From Clusia tigrina (lineage: Eukaryota > Arthropoda > Insecta > Diptera > Clusiidae), in the NCBI GenBank assembly GCA_920105625.2, contig OV050032.1, forward strand, positions 92,426,542 through 92,490,541: DNA of 64,000 nucleotides, in the 5' to 3' direction. Positions 11,177 to 23,941 of this stretch are shown here, piece after piece (positions within the stretch are counted from its first letter, which is position 1; each line of letters starts with the position of its first letter). The translations under genes and the position numbers were made by a program. Under the pieces are notes generated by a model. That model searched no databases and was not told where the DNA came from. It was given only the letters and a program-made list of their open reading frames with translations.

Positions 11177-11381
11177 TGTCAAGATTATTGTAAGACGACA
11201 ATACGCTAGTCTGGCATCACTATTCTTTTCTCTATTAATTAATTTTCTATCTTCTATAAGTTTGACATTTCTTGTAAAGTTTCTATTCTCCTTCTTCTTT
11301 TTCCTGCTCTCGAATAAAGTACTACAGTTTTATTACAAGTTGATTATATATTTATCTTTTTGCATCAAGAAAATTCTAACA
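11177..11381 (+). repeat. Copia 3' LTR (205 bp)
   Basis: Copy of 6777-6981 with A at 11326 and A at 11350 where the 5' LTR has T. Contains AATAAA at 11313-11318. It is followed by GTTAG and resumption of the satellite at GGCCATTTGAAG. Confidence 0.96.
11313..11318 (+). terminator. Polyadenylation signal AATAAA, copia 3' LTR
   Basis: AATAAA 63 bases before the end of the 3' LTR, in CTCGAATAAAGTAC. It is suitably placed to direct 3'-end formation of the element's RNA. Confidence 0.6.
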
Positions 11382-11386
11382 GTTAG
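11382..11386 (+). repeat. Target site duplication GTTAG, right copy (copia)
   Basis: Identical to 6772-6776. Removing the element plus one copy restores an ordinary GAAGTTAGGGCC monomer. Confidence 0.95.
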
Positions 11387-11406
11387 GGCCATTTGAAGTT
11401 TTCTCA

Positions 11407-13170
11407 GTGTTTGATTTGGGACTCAAGGGTAGCATAGCTTTGGGCGATAGATTAAATTGGCAAGAGGCTCGAGTACTTTATAGTTACAAAATTTCAAGGT
11501 TTTATGACGCTCTAGTAAAAAGTTACAAGCATTTGTATATTGCAAACTTTCATACGTGTAGGACGTACCGTATAGAAGTTAGGGCCATTTGAAGTTTTAT
11601 CAGTGTTTGATTTGGGACTCAAGGGTAGCATAGCTTTGAGCGATAGATTAGATTGACAAGAGGCTCGAGTACTTTATTGTTACAAAATTTCAAGGTTTTA
11701 TGACGCTCCAGTAAAAAGTTACAAGCATTTGTATGTTGCAAACTTTGATAGGTGCAGGACGTACCGTATAGAAGTTAGGGCCATTTGAAGTTTTCTCAGT
11801 GTTTGATTTGGGACTCAAGGGTAGCATAGCTTTGAGCGATAGATTAGATTGACAAGAGGCTCGAGTACTTTATTGTTACAAAATTTCAAGGTTTTATGAC
11901 GCTCCAGTAAAAAGTTACAAGCATTTGTATGTTGCAAACTTTGATAGGTGTAGGACGTACCGTATACAAGTTAGGGCCATTTGAAGTTTTATCAGTGTTT
12001 GATTTGGGACTCAAGGGTAGCATAGCTTTGAGCGATAACTTAAATTGGCAAGATGCTCGAGTACTTTATTGTTACAAAATTTCAAGGTTTTATGACGCTC
12101 CAGTAAAAACTTACAAGCATTTGTAGGTTGCAAACTTTGATAGGTGAAGGACGTACCGTATAGAAGTTAGGGCCATTTGAAGTTTTCTCAGTGTTTGATT
12201 TGGGACTCAAGGGTAGCATAGCTTTGAGCGATAGCTTTAATTGGCAAGAGGTTCGAGTACTTTATTGTTACAAAACTACAAGGTTTTATGACGCTCCAGT
12301 AAAAACTTACAAGCATTTTTATGTTGCAAACTTTGATAGGTGTAGCACGTACCGTATAGAAGTTAGGGCCATTTGAAGTTTTATCAGTGTTTGATTTGGG
12401 ACTCAAGGGTAGCATAGCTTTGAGCGATAGATTAGATTGGCAAGAGGCTCGAGTACTTTATTGTTACAAAATTTCAAGGTTTTATGACGCTCCAGTAAAA
12501 AGTTACAAGCATTTGTATATTGCAAACTTTGATAGGTGTAGGACGTACCGTATACAAGTTAGGGCCATTTGAAGTTTTATCAGTGTTTGATTTGGGACTC
12601 AAGGGTAGCATAGCTTTGAGCGATAGCTTTAATTGGCAAGAGGCTCGAGTACTTTATTGTTACAAAATTACTAGGTTTTATGACGCTCCAGTAAAAAGTT
12701 ACAAGCATTTGTATGTTGCAAACTTTGATAGGTGTAGGACGTACCGTATAGAAGTTAGGGCCATTTGAAGTTTTCTCAGTGTTTGATTTGGGACTCAAGG
12801 GTAGCATAGCTTTGAGCAATATATTAAATTGGCAAGAGGCTCGAGTAATTTATTGTTACAAAATTTCAAGGTTTTCTGACGCTCCAGTAAAAAGTTATAA
12901 GCATTTGTATGTTGCAAACTTTGATAGGTGTAGGACGTACCGTATAGAAGTTAGGGCCATTTGAAGTTTTCTCAGTGTTTGATTTGGGACTCAAGGGTAG
13001 CATAGCTTTGAGCGATAGATTAAATTGGCAAGAGGCTCGAGTACTTTATTGTTACAAAATTTCAAGGTTTTATGACGCTCCAGTAAAAGCTTACAAGCAT
13101 TTGTATGTTGCAAACTTTGATAGGTGTAGGACGTACCGTATAGAAGTTAGGGCCATTTGAAGTTTTCTCA
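11407..13170 (+). repeat. Marker-anchored HOR, 9-mer copy (1764 bp)
   Basis: Opens with a monomer carrying the rare GCTTTGGGCGATAG plus TTTATAGTTAC, TATATTGC and CTTTCATACG. It then runs ATTGACAAG, ATTGACAAG, GATAACTTAAATTGG (with TTTGTAGGTTGC and GGTGAAGGACG), CTTTAATTGG with AAAACTACAAGG, and four further monomers. The order restarts at 13171. Confidence 0.85.
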
Positions 13171-15129
13171 GTGTTTGATTTGGGACTCAAGGGTAGCATA
13201 GCTTTGGGCGATAGATTAAATTGGCAAGAGGCTCGAGTACTTTATAGTTACACAATTTCAAGGTTTTATGACGCTCTAGTAAAAAGTTACAAGCATTTGT
13301 ATATTGCAAACTTTCATACGTGTAGGACGTACCGTATAGAAGTTAGGGCCATTTGAAGTTTTATCAGTGTTTGATTTGGGACTCAAGGGTAGCATAGCTT
13401 TGAGCGATAGATTAGATTGACAAGAGGCTCGAGTACTTTATTGTTACAAAATTTCAAGGTTTTATGACGCTCCAGTAAAAAGTTACAAGCATTTGTATGT
13501 TGCAAACTTTGATAGGTGCAGGACGTACAGTATAGAAGTTAGGGCCATTTGAAGTTTTCTCAGTGTTTGATTTGGGACTCAAGGGTAGCATAGCTTTGAG
13601 CGATAGATTAGATTGACAAGAGGCTCGAGTACTTTATTGTTACAAAATTTCAAGGTTTTATGACGCTCCAGTAAAAAGTTACAAGCATTTGTATGTTGCA
13701 AACTTTGATAGGTGTAGGACGTACCGTATACAAGTTAGGGCCATTTGAAGTTTTATCAGTGTTTGATTAGGGACTCAAGGGTAGCATAGCTTTGAGCGAT
13801 AACTTAAATTGGCAAGATGCTCGAGTACTTTGTTGTTACAAAATTTCAAGGTTTTATGACGCTCCAGTAAAAACTTACAAGCATTTGTAGGTTGCAAACT
13901 TTGATAGGTGAAGGACGTACCGTATAGAAGTTAGGGCCATTTGAAGTTTTCTCAGTGTTTGATTTGGGACTCAAGGGTAGCATAGCTTTGAGCGATAGCT
14001 TTAATTGGCAAGAGGCTCGAGTACTTTATTGTTACAAAACTACAAGATTTTATGACGCTCCAGTAAAAACTTACAAGCATTTGTATGTTGCAAACTTTGA
14101 TAGGTGTAGGACGTACCGTGTAGAAGTTAGGGCCATTTGAAGTTTTCTCAGTGTTTGATTTGGGACTCAAGGGTAGCATAGCTTTGAGCCATAGATTAAA
14201 TTAGCAAGAGGCTCGAGTACTTTATTGTTACAAAATTTCAAGGTTTTATGACGCTCCGGTAAAAAGTTACAAGCATTTGTATGTTGCAAACTTTGATAGG
14301 TGTAGGACGTACCGTATAGAAGTTAGGGCCATTTGAAGTTTTCTCAGTGTTTGATTTGGGACTCAAGGGTAGCATAGCTTTGAGCAATATATTAAATTGG
14401 CAAGAGGCTCGAGTTATTTATTGTTACAAAATTTCAAGGTTTTCTGACGCTACAGTAAAAAGTTACAAGCATTTGTATGTTGCAAACTTTGATAGGTGTA
14501 GGACGTACCGTATAGATGTTAGGGCCATTTGAAGTTTTCTCAGTGTTTGATTTGGACTCAAGGGTAGCATAGATTTGAGCGATAGATTAGATTGGCAAGA
14601 GGCTCGAGTACTTTATTGTTACAAAATTTCAAGGTTTTCTGACGCTCCAGTAAAAACTTACAAGCATTTGTATGTTGCAAACTTTGATAGGTGTAGGACG
14701 TACCGTATAGAAGTTAGGGCCATTTGAAGTTTTATCAGTGTCTGATTTGGGACTCAAGGGTAGCATAGCTTTGAGCGATAGATTAAATTGGCAAGAGGCT
14801 CGAGTAATTTATTGTTACAAAATTTCAAGGCTTTGTGACGCTCCAGTAAAAAGTTACAAGCATTTGTATGTTGCAAACTTTGATAGGTGTAGGACGTACC
14901 GTATACAAGTTAGGGCCATTTGAAGTTTTATCAGTGTTTGATTTGGGACTCAAGGGTAGCATACCTTTGAGCGATAGATTAGATTGACAAGAGGTACGAG
15001 TACTTTATTGTTACAAAATTTCAAGGTTTTATGACGCTCCAGTAAAAAGTTACAAGCATTTGTATATTGCAAACTTTCATACGTGTAGGACGTACCGTAT
15101 AGAAGTTAGGGCCATTTGAAGTTTTCTCA
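13171..15129 (+). repeat. Marker-anchored HOR, 10-mer copy (1959 bp)
   Basis: Same opening series as the 9-mer (marker, two ATTGACAAG monomers, GATAACTTAAATTGG, CTTTAATTGG with AAAACTACAAG). It then diverges: the sixth monomer has AGCCATAGATTAAATTAGC, the seventh is AGCAATATATT, and a TGTCTGATTTGGG monomer at 14738 precedes one with GAGGTACGAG. One base is missing at ~14552. Confidence 0.8.
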
Positions 15130-17479
15130 GTGTTTGATTTGGGACTCAAGGGTAGCATAGCTTTGGGCGATAGATTAAAATTGGCAAGAGGCTCGAGTAC
15201 TTTATAGTTACAAAATTTCAAGGTTTTATGACGCTCCAGTAAAAACTTACAAGCATTTGTATGTTGCAAACTTTGATAGGTGTAGGACGTACCGTATAGA
15301 AGATAGGGCCATTTGAAGTTTTATCAGTGTTTGATTTGGGACTCAAGGGTAGCATAGCTTTGAGCGATAGATTAGATTGACAAGAGGCTCGAGTACTTTA
15401 TTGTTACAAAATTTCAAGGTTTTATGACGCTCCAGTAAAAAGTTACAAGCATTTGTATGTTGCAAACTTTGATAGGTGCAGGACGTACCGTATAGAATTT
15501 AGGGCCATTTGAAGTTTTCTCAGTGTTTGATTTGGGACTCAAGGGTAGCATAGCTTTGAGCGATATATTAGATTGACAAGAGGCTCGAGTACTTTATTGT
15601 TACAAAATTTCAAGGTTTTATGACGCTCCAGTAAAAAGTTACAAGCATTTGTATGTTGCAAACTTTGATAGGTGTAGGACGTACCGTATACAAGTTAGGG
15701 CCATTTGAAGTTTTATCAGTGTTTGATTTGGGACTCAAGGGTAGCATAGCTTTGAGCGATAGCTTAAATTGGCAAGATGCTCGAGTACTTTATTGTTACA
15801 AAATTTCAAGGTTTTATGACGCTCCAGTAAAAACTTACAAGCATTTGTATGTTGCAAACTTTGATAGGTGAAGGACGTACCGTATAGAAGTTAGGGCCAT
15901 CTGAAGTTTTCTCAGTGTTTGATTTGGGACTCAAGGGTAGCATAGCTTTGAGCGATAGCTTTAATTGGCAAGAGGCTCGAGTACTTTATTGTTACAAAAT
16001 TACAAGATTTTATGACGCTCCAGTAAAAACTTACAAGCATTTGTATGTTGCAAACTTTGATAGGTGTAGGACGTACCGTATAGAAGTTAGGGCCATTTGA
16101 AGTTTTCTCAGTGTTTGATTTGGGACTCAAGGGTAGCATAGCTTTGAGCGATAGATTAAATTGGCAAGAGGCTCGAGTACTTTATTGCTACAAAATTTCA
16201 AGGTTTTATGACGCTAGGGTAAAAAGTTACAAGCATTTGTATGTTGCAAACTTTGATAGGTGTAGGACGTACCGTATAGAAGTTAGGGCCATTTGAAGTT
16301 TTATCAGTGTTTGATTTGGGACTCAAGGGTAGCATAGCTTTGAGCGATAGCTTTAATTGACAAGAGGCTCGAGTAATTTATAGTTACAAAATTTCAAGGT
16401 TTTGTGGCGCTCCAGTAAAAAGTTACAAGCATTTGTATGTTGCAAACTTTGATAGGTGTAGGACGTACCGTATAGAAGTTAGGGCCATTTGAAGTTTTAT
16501 CAGTGTTTGATTTGGGACTCAACGGTAGCATAGCTTTGAGCGATAGCTGTAATTGGCAAGAGGCTCGAGTAATTTATAATTACAAAATTTCAAGGTTTTA
16601 TGACGCTCCCGTAAAAACTTACAAGCATTTGTATGTTGCAAACTTTGATACTTTTAGCACGTACCGTATAGAAGTTAGGGCCATTTGAAGTTTTATCAGT
16701 GTTTGATTTGGGACTCAAGGGTAGCATAGCTTTGAGCGATAGATTAGATTGGCAAGAGGCTCGAGTACTTTATTGTTACAAAATTTCAAGGTTTTATGAC
16801 GCTCCAGTAAAAAGTTACAAGCATTTGTATATTGCAAACTTTGATAGGTGTAGGACGTACCGTATACAAGTTAGGGCCATTTGAAGTTTTATCAGTGTTT
16901 GATTTGGGACTCAAGGGTAGCATAGCTTTGAGCGATAGCTTTAATTGGCAAGAGGCTCGAGTACTTTATTGTTACAAAATTACTAGGTTTTATGACGCTC
17001 CAGTAAAAAGTTACAAGCATTTGTATGTTGCAAACTTTGATAGGTGTAGGACGTACCGTATAGAAGTTAGGGCCATTTGAAGTTTTCTCAGTGCTTGATT
17101 TGAGACTCAAGGGTAGCATAGCTTTGAGCGATAGATTAGATTGGCAAGAGGCTCGAGTACTTTATTGTTACAAAATTTCAAGGTTTTATGACGCTCCAGT
17201 AAAAAGTTACACATTTGTATGTTGCAAACTTTGATAGGTGTAGGACGTACCGTATACAAGTTAGGGCCATTTGAAGTTTTATCAGTGTTTGATTTGGGAC
17301 TCAAGGGTAGCATAGCTTTGAGCGATAGATTAGATTGACAAGAGGCTCGAGTACTTTATTGTTACAAAATTTCAAGGTTTATGACGCTCCAGTAAAAACT
17401 TACAAGCATTTGTATGTTGCAAATTTTGATAGGTGTAGGACGTACCGTATAGAAGTTAGGGCCATTTGAAGTTTTCTCA
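15130..17479 (+). repeat. Marker-anchored HOR, 12-mer copy (2350 bp)
   Basis: Starts with the GCTTTGGGCGATAG marker (here with one extra A) and repeats the first five monomer types. It then extends through extra monomers, including an unusual one at 16503 with CTCAACGGTAGC, GATAGCTGTAATTGG and GATACTTTTAGCACG. Net length is two bases short of 12 x 196. Confidence 0.75.
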
Positions 17480-19239
17480 GTGTTTGATTTGGGACTCAAG
17501 GGTAGCATAGCTTTGGGCGATAGATTAAATTGGCAAGAGGCTCGAGTACTTTATAGTTACAAAATTTCAAGGTTTTATGACGCTCCAGTAAAAAGTTACA
17601 AGCATTTGTATATTGCAAACTCTCATACGTGTAGGACGTACCGTATAGAAGTTAGGGCCATTTGAAGTTTTATCAGGGTTTGATTTGGGACTCAAGGGTA
17701 GCATAGCTTTGAGCGATAGATTAGATTGACAAGAGGCTCGAGTACTTTATTGTTACAAAATTTCAAGGTTTTATGACGCTCCAGTAAAAAGTTACAAACA
17801 TTTGTATGTTGCAAACTTTGATAGGTGTAGGACGTACCGTATAGAAGTTAGGGCCATTTGAAGTTTTCTCAGTGCTTGATTTGGGACTCAAGGGTAGCAT
17901 AGCTTTGAGCGATAGATTAGATTGACAAGAGGCTCGAGTACTTTATTGTTACAAAATTTCAAGTTTTTATGACGCTCCAGTAAAAAGTTACACATTTGTA
18001 TGTTGCAAACTTTGATAGGTGTAGGACGTACCGTATACAAGTTAGGGCCATTTGAAGTTTTATCAGTGTTTGATTTGGGACTCAAGGGTAGCATAGCTTT
18101 GAGCGATAGCTTAAATTGGCAAGAGGCTCGAGTACTTTATTGTTACAAAATTTCAAGGTTTTATGACGCTCCAGTAAAAACTTACAAGCATTTGTATGTT
18201 GCAAACTTTGATAGGTGAAGGACGTACCGTATAGAAGTTAGGGCCATTTGAAGTTTTCTCAGTGTTCGATTTGGGACTCAAGGGTAGCATAGCTTTGAGC
18301 GATAGATTAAATTGGCAAGAGGCTCGAGTACTTTATTGTTACAAACTTTCAAGGTTTTATGACGCTCCGGTAAAAAGTTACAAGCATTTGTATGTTGCAA
18401 ACTTTGATAGGTGTAGGACGTACCGTATAGAAGTTAGGGCCATTTGTAGTTTTATCAGTGTTTGATTTGGGACTCAAGGGTAGCATAGCTTTGAGCGATA
18501 GCTTTAATTGACAAGAGGCTCGAGTAATTTATAGTTACAAAATTTCAAGGTTTTGTGGCGCTCCAGTAAAAACTTACAAGCATTTGTATGTTGCAAACTT
18601 TCATACGTGTAGGACGTACCGTATAGAAGTTGGCCATTTGAAGTTTTATCAGTGTTTGATTTGGGACTCAAGGGTAGCATAACTTTGAGCGATAGATTAG
18701 ATTGGCAAGAGGCTCGAGTACTTTATTGTTACAAAATTTCAAGGTTTTATGACGCTCCAGTAAAAACTTTCGAGCATTTGTATGTTGCAAACTTTCATAC
18801 GTGTAGGACGTACCGTATAGAAGTTAGGGCCATTTGAAGTTTTATCAGTATTTGATTTGGGACTCAAGGGTAGCATAGCTTTGAGCGATAGATTAAATTG
18901 ACAAAAGGTTCGAGTACTTTATTGTTACAAAATTTCAAGGTTTTATGACGCTCCAGTAAAAAGTTACAAGCTTTTGTATGTTGCAAACTTTGATAGGTGT
19001 AGGACGTACCGTATAGAAGTTAGGGCCATTTGAAGTTTTCTCAGTGTTTGATTTGGGACTCAAGGGTAGCATAGCTTTGAGCGATAAATTAGATTGGCAA
19101 AAGGCTCGAGTAATTTATTGTTACAAAATTTCAAGGTTTTGTGACGCTCCAGTAAAAAGTTACAAGCATTTGTATGTTGCAAACTTTGATAGGTGTAGGA
19201 CGTACAGTATAGAAGTTAGGGCCATTTGAAGTTTTCTCA
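17480..19239 (+). repeat. Segmental repeat within array, copy 1 (9 monomers)
   Basis: Nine monomers from the GGGCGATAG marker with CAAACTCTCATACG, through TTATCAGGGTTTG, TTACACATTTG, GATAGCTTAAATTGG with GGTGAAGGACG, ACAAACTTTCAAGG and TTGTGGCGCTCC, ending in GATAAATTAGATTGGCAAAAGG at 19044. The same rare variants recur about 6.46 kb downstream. The monomer at 18652 (CATAACTTTGAGC, CTTTCGAGC) has no counterpart in copy 2. Confidence 0.8.
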
Positions 19240-19435
19240 GTGTTTGATTTGGGACTCAAGGGTAGCATAGCTTTGAGCGATAGATTAAATTGGCAAGAGG
19301 CTCGAGTACTTTATTGTTACAAAATTTCAAGATTTTATGACGCTCCAGTAAAAAGTTACAAGCATTTGTATATTGCAAACTTTGATAGGTGTAGGACGTA
19401 CCGTATAGAAGTTAGGGCCATTTGAAGTTTTCTCA

Positions 19436-20607
19436 GTGTTTGATTTGGGACTCAAGGGTAGCATAGCTTTGAGCGATAGATTAGATTGGCAAGAGGCTCG
19501 AGTACTTTATAGTTAACAAATTTCAAGGTTTTATGACGCTCCAGTAAAAACTTACAAGCATTTGTATATTGCAAACTTTGATAGGTGTAGGACGTACCGT
19601 ATACAAGTTAGGGCCATTTGAAGTTTTATCAGTGTTTGATTTGGGACTCAAGGGTAGCATAGCTTTGAGCGATAGCTTTAATTGGCAAGAGGCTCGAGTA
19701 CTTTATTGTTACAAAATTACTAGGTTTTATGACGCTCCAGTAAAAAGTTACAAGCATTTCTATGTTGAAAACTTGGATAGGTGTAGGACGTACCGTATAG
19801 AAGTAAGGGCATTTGAAGTTTTATCAGTGTCTGATTTGGGACTCAAGGGTAGCATAGCTTTGAGCGATAGATTAAATTGGCAAGAGGCTCGAGTAATTTA
19901 TTGTTATAAAATTTCAAGGTTTTGTGACGCTCCAGTAAAAAGTTACAAGCATTTGTATGTTGCAAACTTTGATAGGTGTAGGACGTACCGTATAGAAGTT
20001 AGGGCCATTTGAAGTTTTCTCAGTGTTTGATTTGGGACTCAAGGGTAGCATAGCTTTGAGCGATAGATTAAATTGGCAAGAGGCTCGAGTACTTTATTGT
20101 TACAAAATTTCAAGGTTTTGTGACGCTCCAGTAAAAAGTTACAAGCATTTGTATGTTGCAAACTTTGATAGGTGTAGGACGTACCGTATAGAAGTTAGGG
20201 CCATTTGAAGTTTTATAAGTGTTTGATTTGGGACTCAAGGGTAGCATAGCTTTGAGCGATAGCTTTAATTGGCAAGAGGCTCGATTAATTTATAGTTACA
20301 AAATTTCAAGGTTTCATGACGCTCCAGTAAAAACTTACAAGCACTTGTATGTTGCAAACTTTGATAGGTGTAGGACGTACCGTATAGAAGTTAGGGCCAT
20401 TTGAAGTTTTATCAGTGTTTGATTTGGGACTCAAGGGTAGCATAGCTTTGAGCGATAGATTAGATTGGCAAGAGGCTCGAGTACTTTATTGTTACAAAAT
20501 TTCAAGGTTTTATGACGCTCCAGTAAAAAGTTACAAGCATTTGTATATTGCAAACTTTGATAGGTGTAGGACGTACCGTATAGAAGTTAGGGCCATTTGA
20601 AGTTTTC
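19436..20607 (+). repeat. 10-mer HOR, conserved first part, copy 1
   Basis: Begins with a monomer carrying TTTATAGTTAACAAATTTC. It then has a CTTTAATTGG/ATTACTAGG monomer ending GAAGTAAGGGCATTTG (195 bp), a TGTCTGATTTGGG monomer, a GTTTTGTGACG monomer, a CTCGATTAATTTATAG monomer with GCACTTG, and an ATTAGATTGG monomer. The series recurs at +1959 bp. After about 20600 the two copies contain the same monomer types in a different order. Confidence 0.8.
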
Positions 20608-21394
20608 TCAGTGTTTGATTTGGGACTCAAGGGTAGCATAGCTTTGAGCGATAGATTAGATTGGCAAGAGGCTCGAGTACTTTATAGTTACAAAATTTCA
20701 AGGTTTTATGACGCTCCAGTAAAAAGTTACAAGCATTTGTATGTTGCAAACTTTGATAGGTGTAGGACGTACCGTATAGATGTTAGGGCCATTTGAAGTT
20801 TTCTCAGTGTTTGATTTGGGACTCAAGGGTAGCATAGCTTTGAGCGATAGCTTTAATTGGCAAGAGGCTCGATTAATTTATAGTTACAAAATTTCAAGGT
20901 TTTATGACGCTCCAGTAAAAACTTACAAGCATTTGTATGTTGCAAACTTTGATAGGTGTAGGACGTTCCGTATAGAAGTTAGGGCCATTTGAAGTTTTCT
21001 CAGTGTTTGATTTGGGACTCAAGGGTAGCATAGCTTTGAGCGATAGATTAGATTGGCAAGAGGCTCGAGTAATTTATAGTTACAAAATTTCAAGGTTTTA
21101 TGACGCTCCCGTAAAAACTTACAAGCATTTGTATGTTGAAAACTTTGATAGGTGTAGGACGTACCGTATAGAAGTTAGGGCCATTTGAAGTTTTATCTGT
21201 GTTTGATTTGGGACTCAAGGGTAGCATAGCTTTGAGCGATAGATTAGATTGGCAAGAGGCTCGAGTACTTTATTGTTGCAAAATTTCAAGGTTTTATGAC
21301 GCTCCAGTAAAAAGTTACAAGCATTTGTATATTGCAAACTTTGATAGGTGTAGGACGTACCGTATAGAAGTTAAGGCCATTTGAAGTTTTCTCA

Positions 21395-22566
21395 GTGTTT
21401 GATTTGGGACTCAAGGGTAGCATAGCTTTGAGCGATAGATTAGATTGGCAAGAGGCTCGAGTACTTTATAGTTAACAAATTTCAAGGTTTTATGACGCTC
21501 CAGTAAAAACTTACAAGCATTTGTATATTGCAAACCTTGATAGGTGTAGGACGTACCGTATACAAGTTAGGGCCATTTGAAGTTTTATCAGTGTTTGATT
21601 TGGGACTCAAGGGTAGCATAGCTTTGAGCGATAGCTTTAATTGGCAAGAGGCTCGAGTACTTTATTGTTACAAAATTACTAGGTTTTATGACGCTCCAGT
21701 AAAAAGTTACAAGCATTTGTATGTTGAAAACTTGGGTAGGTGTAGGACGTACCGTATAGAAGTAAGGGCATTTGAAGTTTTATCAGTGTCTGATTTGGGA
21801 CTCAAGGGTAGCATAGCTTTGAGCGATAGATTAAATTGGCAAGAGGCTCGAGTTATTTATTGTTACAAAATTTCAAGGTTTTGTGACGCTCCAGTAAAAA
21901 GTTACAAGCATTTGTATGTTGCAAACTTTGATAGGTGTAGGACGTACCGTATAGAAGTTAGGGCCATTTGAAGTTTTCTCAGTGTTTGATTTGGGACTCA
22001 AGGGTAGCATAGCTTTGAGCGATAGATTAAATTGGCAAGAGGCTCGAGTACTTTATTGTTACAAAATTTCAAGGTTTTGTGACGCTCCAGTAAAAAGTTA
22101 CAAGCATTTGTATGTTGCAAACTTTGATAGGTGTAGGACGTACCGTATAGAAGTTAGGGCCATTTGAAGTTTTATAAGTGTTTGATTTGGGACTCAAGGG
22201 TAGCATAGCTTTGAGCGATAGCTTTAATTGGCAAGAGGCTCGATTAATTTATAGTTACAAAATTTCAAGGTTTCATGACGCTCCCGTAAAAACTTACAAG
22301 CACTTGTATGTTGCAAACTTTGATAGGTGTAGGACGTACCGTATAGAAGTTAGGGCCATTTGAAGTTTTATCAGTGTTTGATTTGGGACTCAAGGGTAGC
22401 ATAGCTTTGAGCGATAGATTAGATTGGCAAGAGGCTCGAGTACTTTATTGTTACAAAATTTCAAGGTTTTATGACGCTCCAGTAAAAAGTTACAAGCATT
22501 TGTATATTGCAAACTTTGATAGGTGTAGGACGTACCGTATAGAAGTTAGGGCCATTTGAAGTTTTA
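21395..22566 (+). repeat. 10-mer HOR, conserved first part, copy 2
   Basis: Repeats 19436-20607 at +1959 bp with few substitutions, for example TTGGGTAGG at ~21732 against TTGGATAGG, and GCTCCCGTAA at ~22282 against GCTCCAGTAA. The 195-bp GAAGTAAGGGCATTTG monomer is present again at ~21760. Confidence 0.8.
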
Positions 22567-23941
22567 TCAGTGTTTGATTTGGGACTCAAGGGTAGCATAG
22601 CTTTGAGCGATAGCTTTAATTGGCAAGAGGCTCGATTAATTTATAGTTACAAAATTTCAAGGTTTTATGACGCTCCAGTAAAAACTTACAAGCATTTGTA
22701 TGTTGCAAACTTTGATAGGTGTAGGACGTACCGTATAGAAGTTAGGGCCATTTGAAGTTTTCTCAGTGTTTGATTTGGGACTCAAGGGTAGCATAGCTTT
22801 GAGCGATAGATTAGATTGGCAAGAGGCTCGAGTACTTTATAGTTACAAAATTTCAAGGTTTTATGACGGTCCAGTAAAAAGTTACAAGCATTTGTATGTT
22901 GCAAACTTTGATAGGTGTAGGACGTACCGTATAGATGTTAGGGCCATTTGAAGTTTTCTCAGTGTTTGATTTGTGACTCAAGGGTAGCATAGCTTTGAGC
23001 GATAGATTAGATTGGCAAGAGGCTCGAGTACTTTATTGTTACAAAATTTCAAGGTTTTCTGACGCTCCAGTAAAAACTTACAAGCATTTGTATGTTGCAA
23101 ACTTTGATAGGTGTAGGACGTACCGTATAGAAGTTAGGGCCATTTGAAGTTTCATCAGTGTCTGATTTGGGACTCAAGGGTAGCATAGCTTTGAGCGATA
23201 GATTAAATTGGCAAGAGGCTCGAGTAATTTATTGTTACAAAATTTCAAGGTTTTGTGACGCTCCAGAAAAAAGTTACAAGCATTTGTATGTTGCAAACTT
23301 TGATAGGTGTAGGACGTACCGTATACAAGTTAGGGCCATTTGAAGTTTTATCAGTGTTTGATTTGGGACTCAAGGGTAGCATAGCTTTGAGCGATAGCTT
23401 TAATTGGCAAGAGGCTCGATTAATTTATAGTTACAAAATTTCAAGGTTTTATGACGCTCCAGTAAAAACTTACAAGCATTTGTATGTTGCAAACTTTGAT
23501 AGGTGTAGGACGTACCGTATAGAAGTTAGGGCCATTTGAACTTTTCTCAGTGTTTGATTTGGGACTCAAGGGTAGCATAGCTTTGAGCGATAGATTTGAT
23601 TGGCAAGAGGCTCGAGTACTTTATTGTTACAAAATTTCAAGGTTTTATGACGCTCCAGTAAAAACTTACAAGCATTTGTATGTTGCAAACTTTGATAGGT
23701 GTAGGACGTACCGTATAGAAGTTAGGGCCATTTGAAGTTTTCTCAGTGTTTGATTTGGGACTCAAGGGTAGCATAGCTTTGAGCGATAGATTAGATTGAC
23801 AAGAGGCTCGAGTACTTTATTGTTACAAAATTTCAAGGTTTTATGACGCTCCAGTAAAAACTTACAAGCATTTGTATGTTGCAAACTTTGATAGGTGTAG
23901 GACGTACCGTATAGAAGTTAGGGCCATTTGAAGTTTTCTCA

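Larger units (their letters stand above)
6777..11381 (+). mobile_element. Full-length Ty1/copia LTR retrotransposon
   Basis: A 4605-bp element with two 205-bp direct LTRs that begin TGTCAAGATT and end ATTCTAACA, flanked by a perfect 5-bp target duplication GTTAG (6772-6776 and 11382-11386). Internal order is primer-binding site, short leader, one Gag-Pol frame with protease-integrase-reverse transcriptase-RNase H order (the copia arrangement), polypurine tract, 3' LTR. The LTRs differ at 2 of 205 positions (T6926/A11326 and T6950/A11350), so the insertion is fairly recent. It is inserted in the satellite monomer between GAAGTTAG and GGCCATTT, on the same strand as the monomers. Confidence 0.97.
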
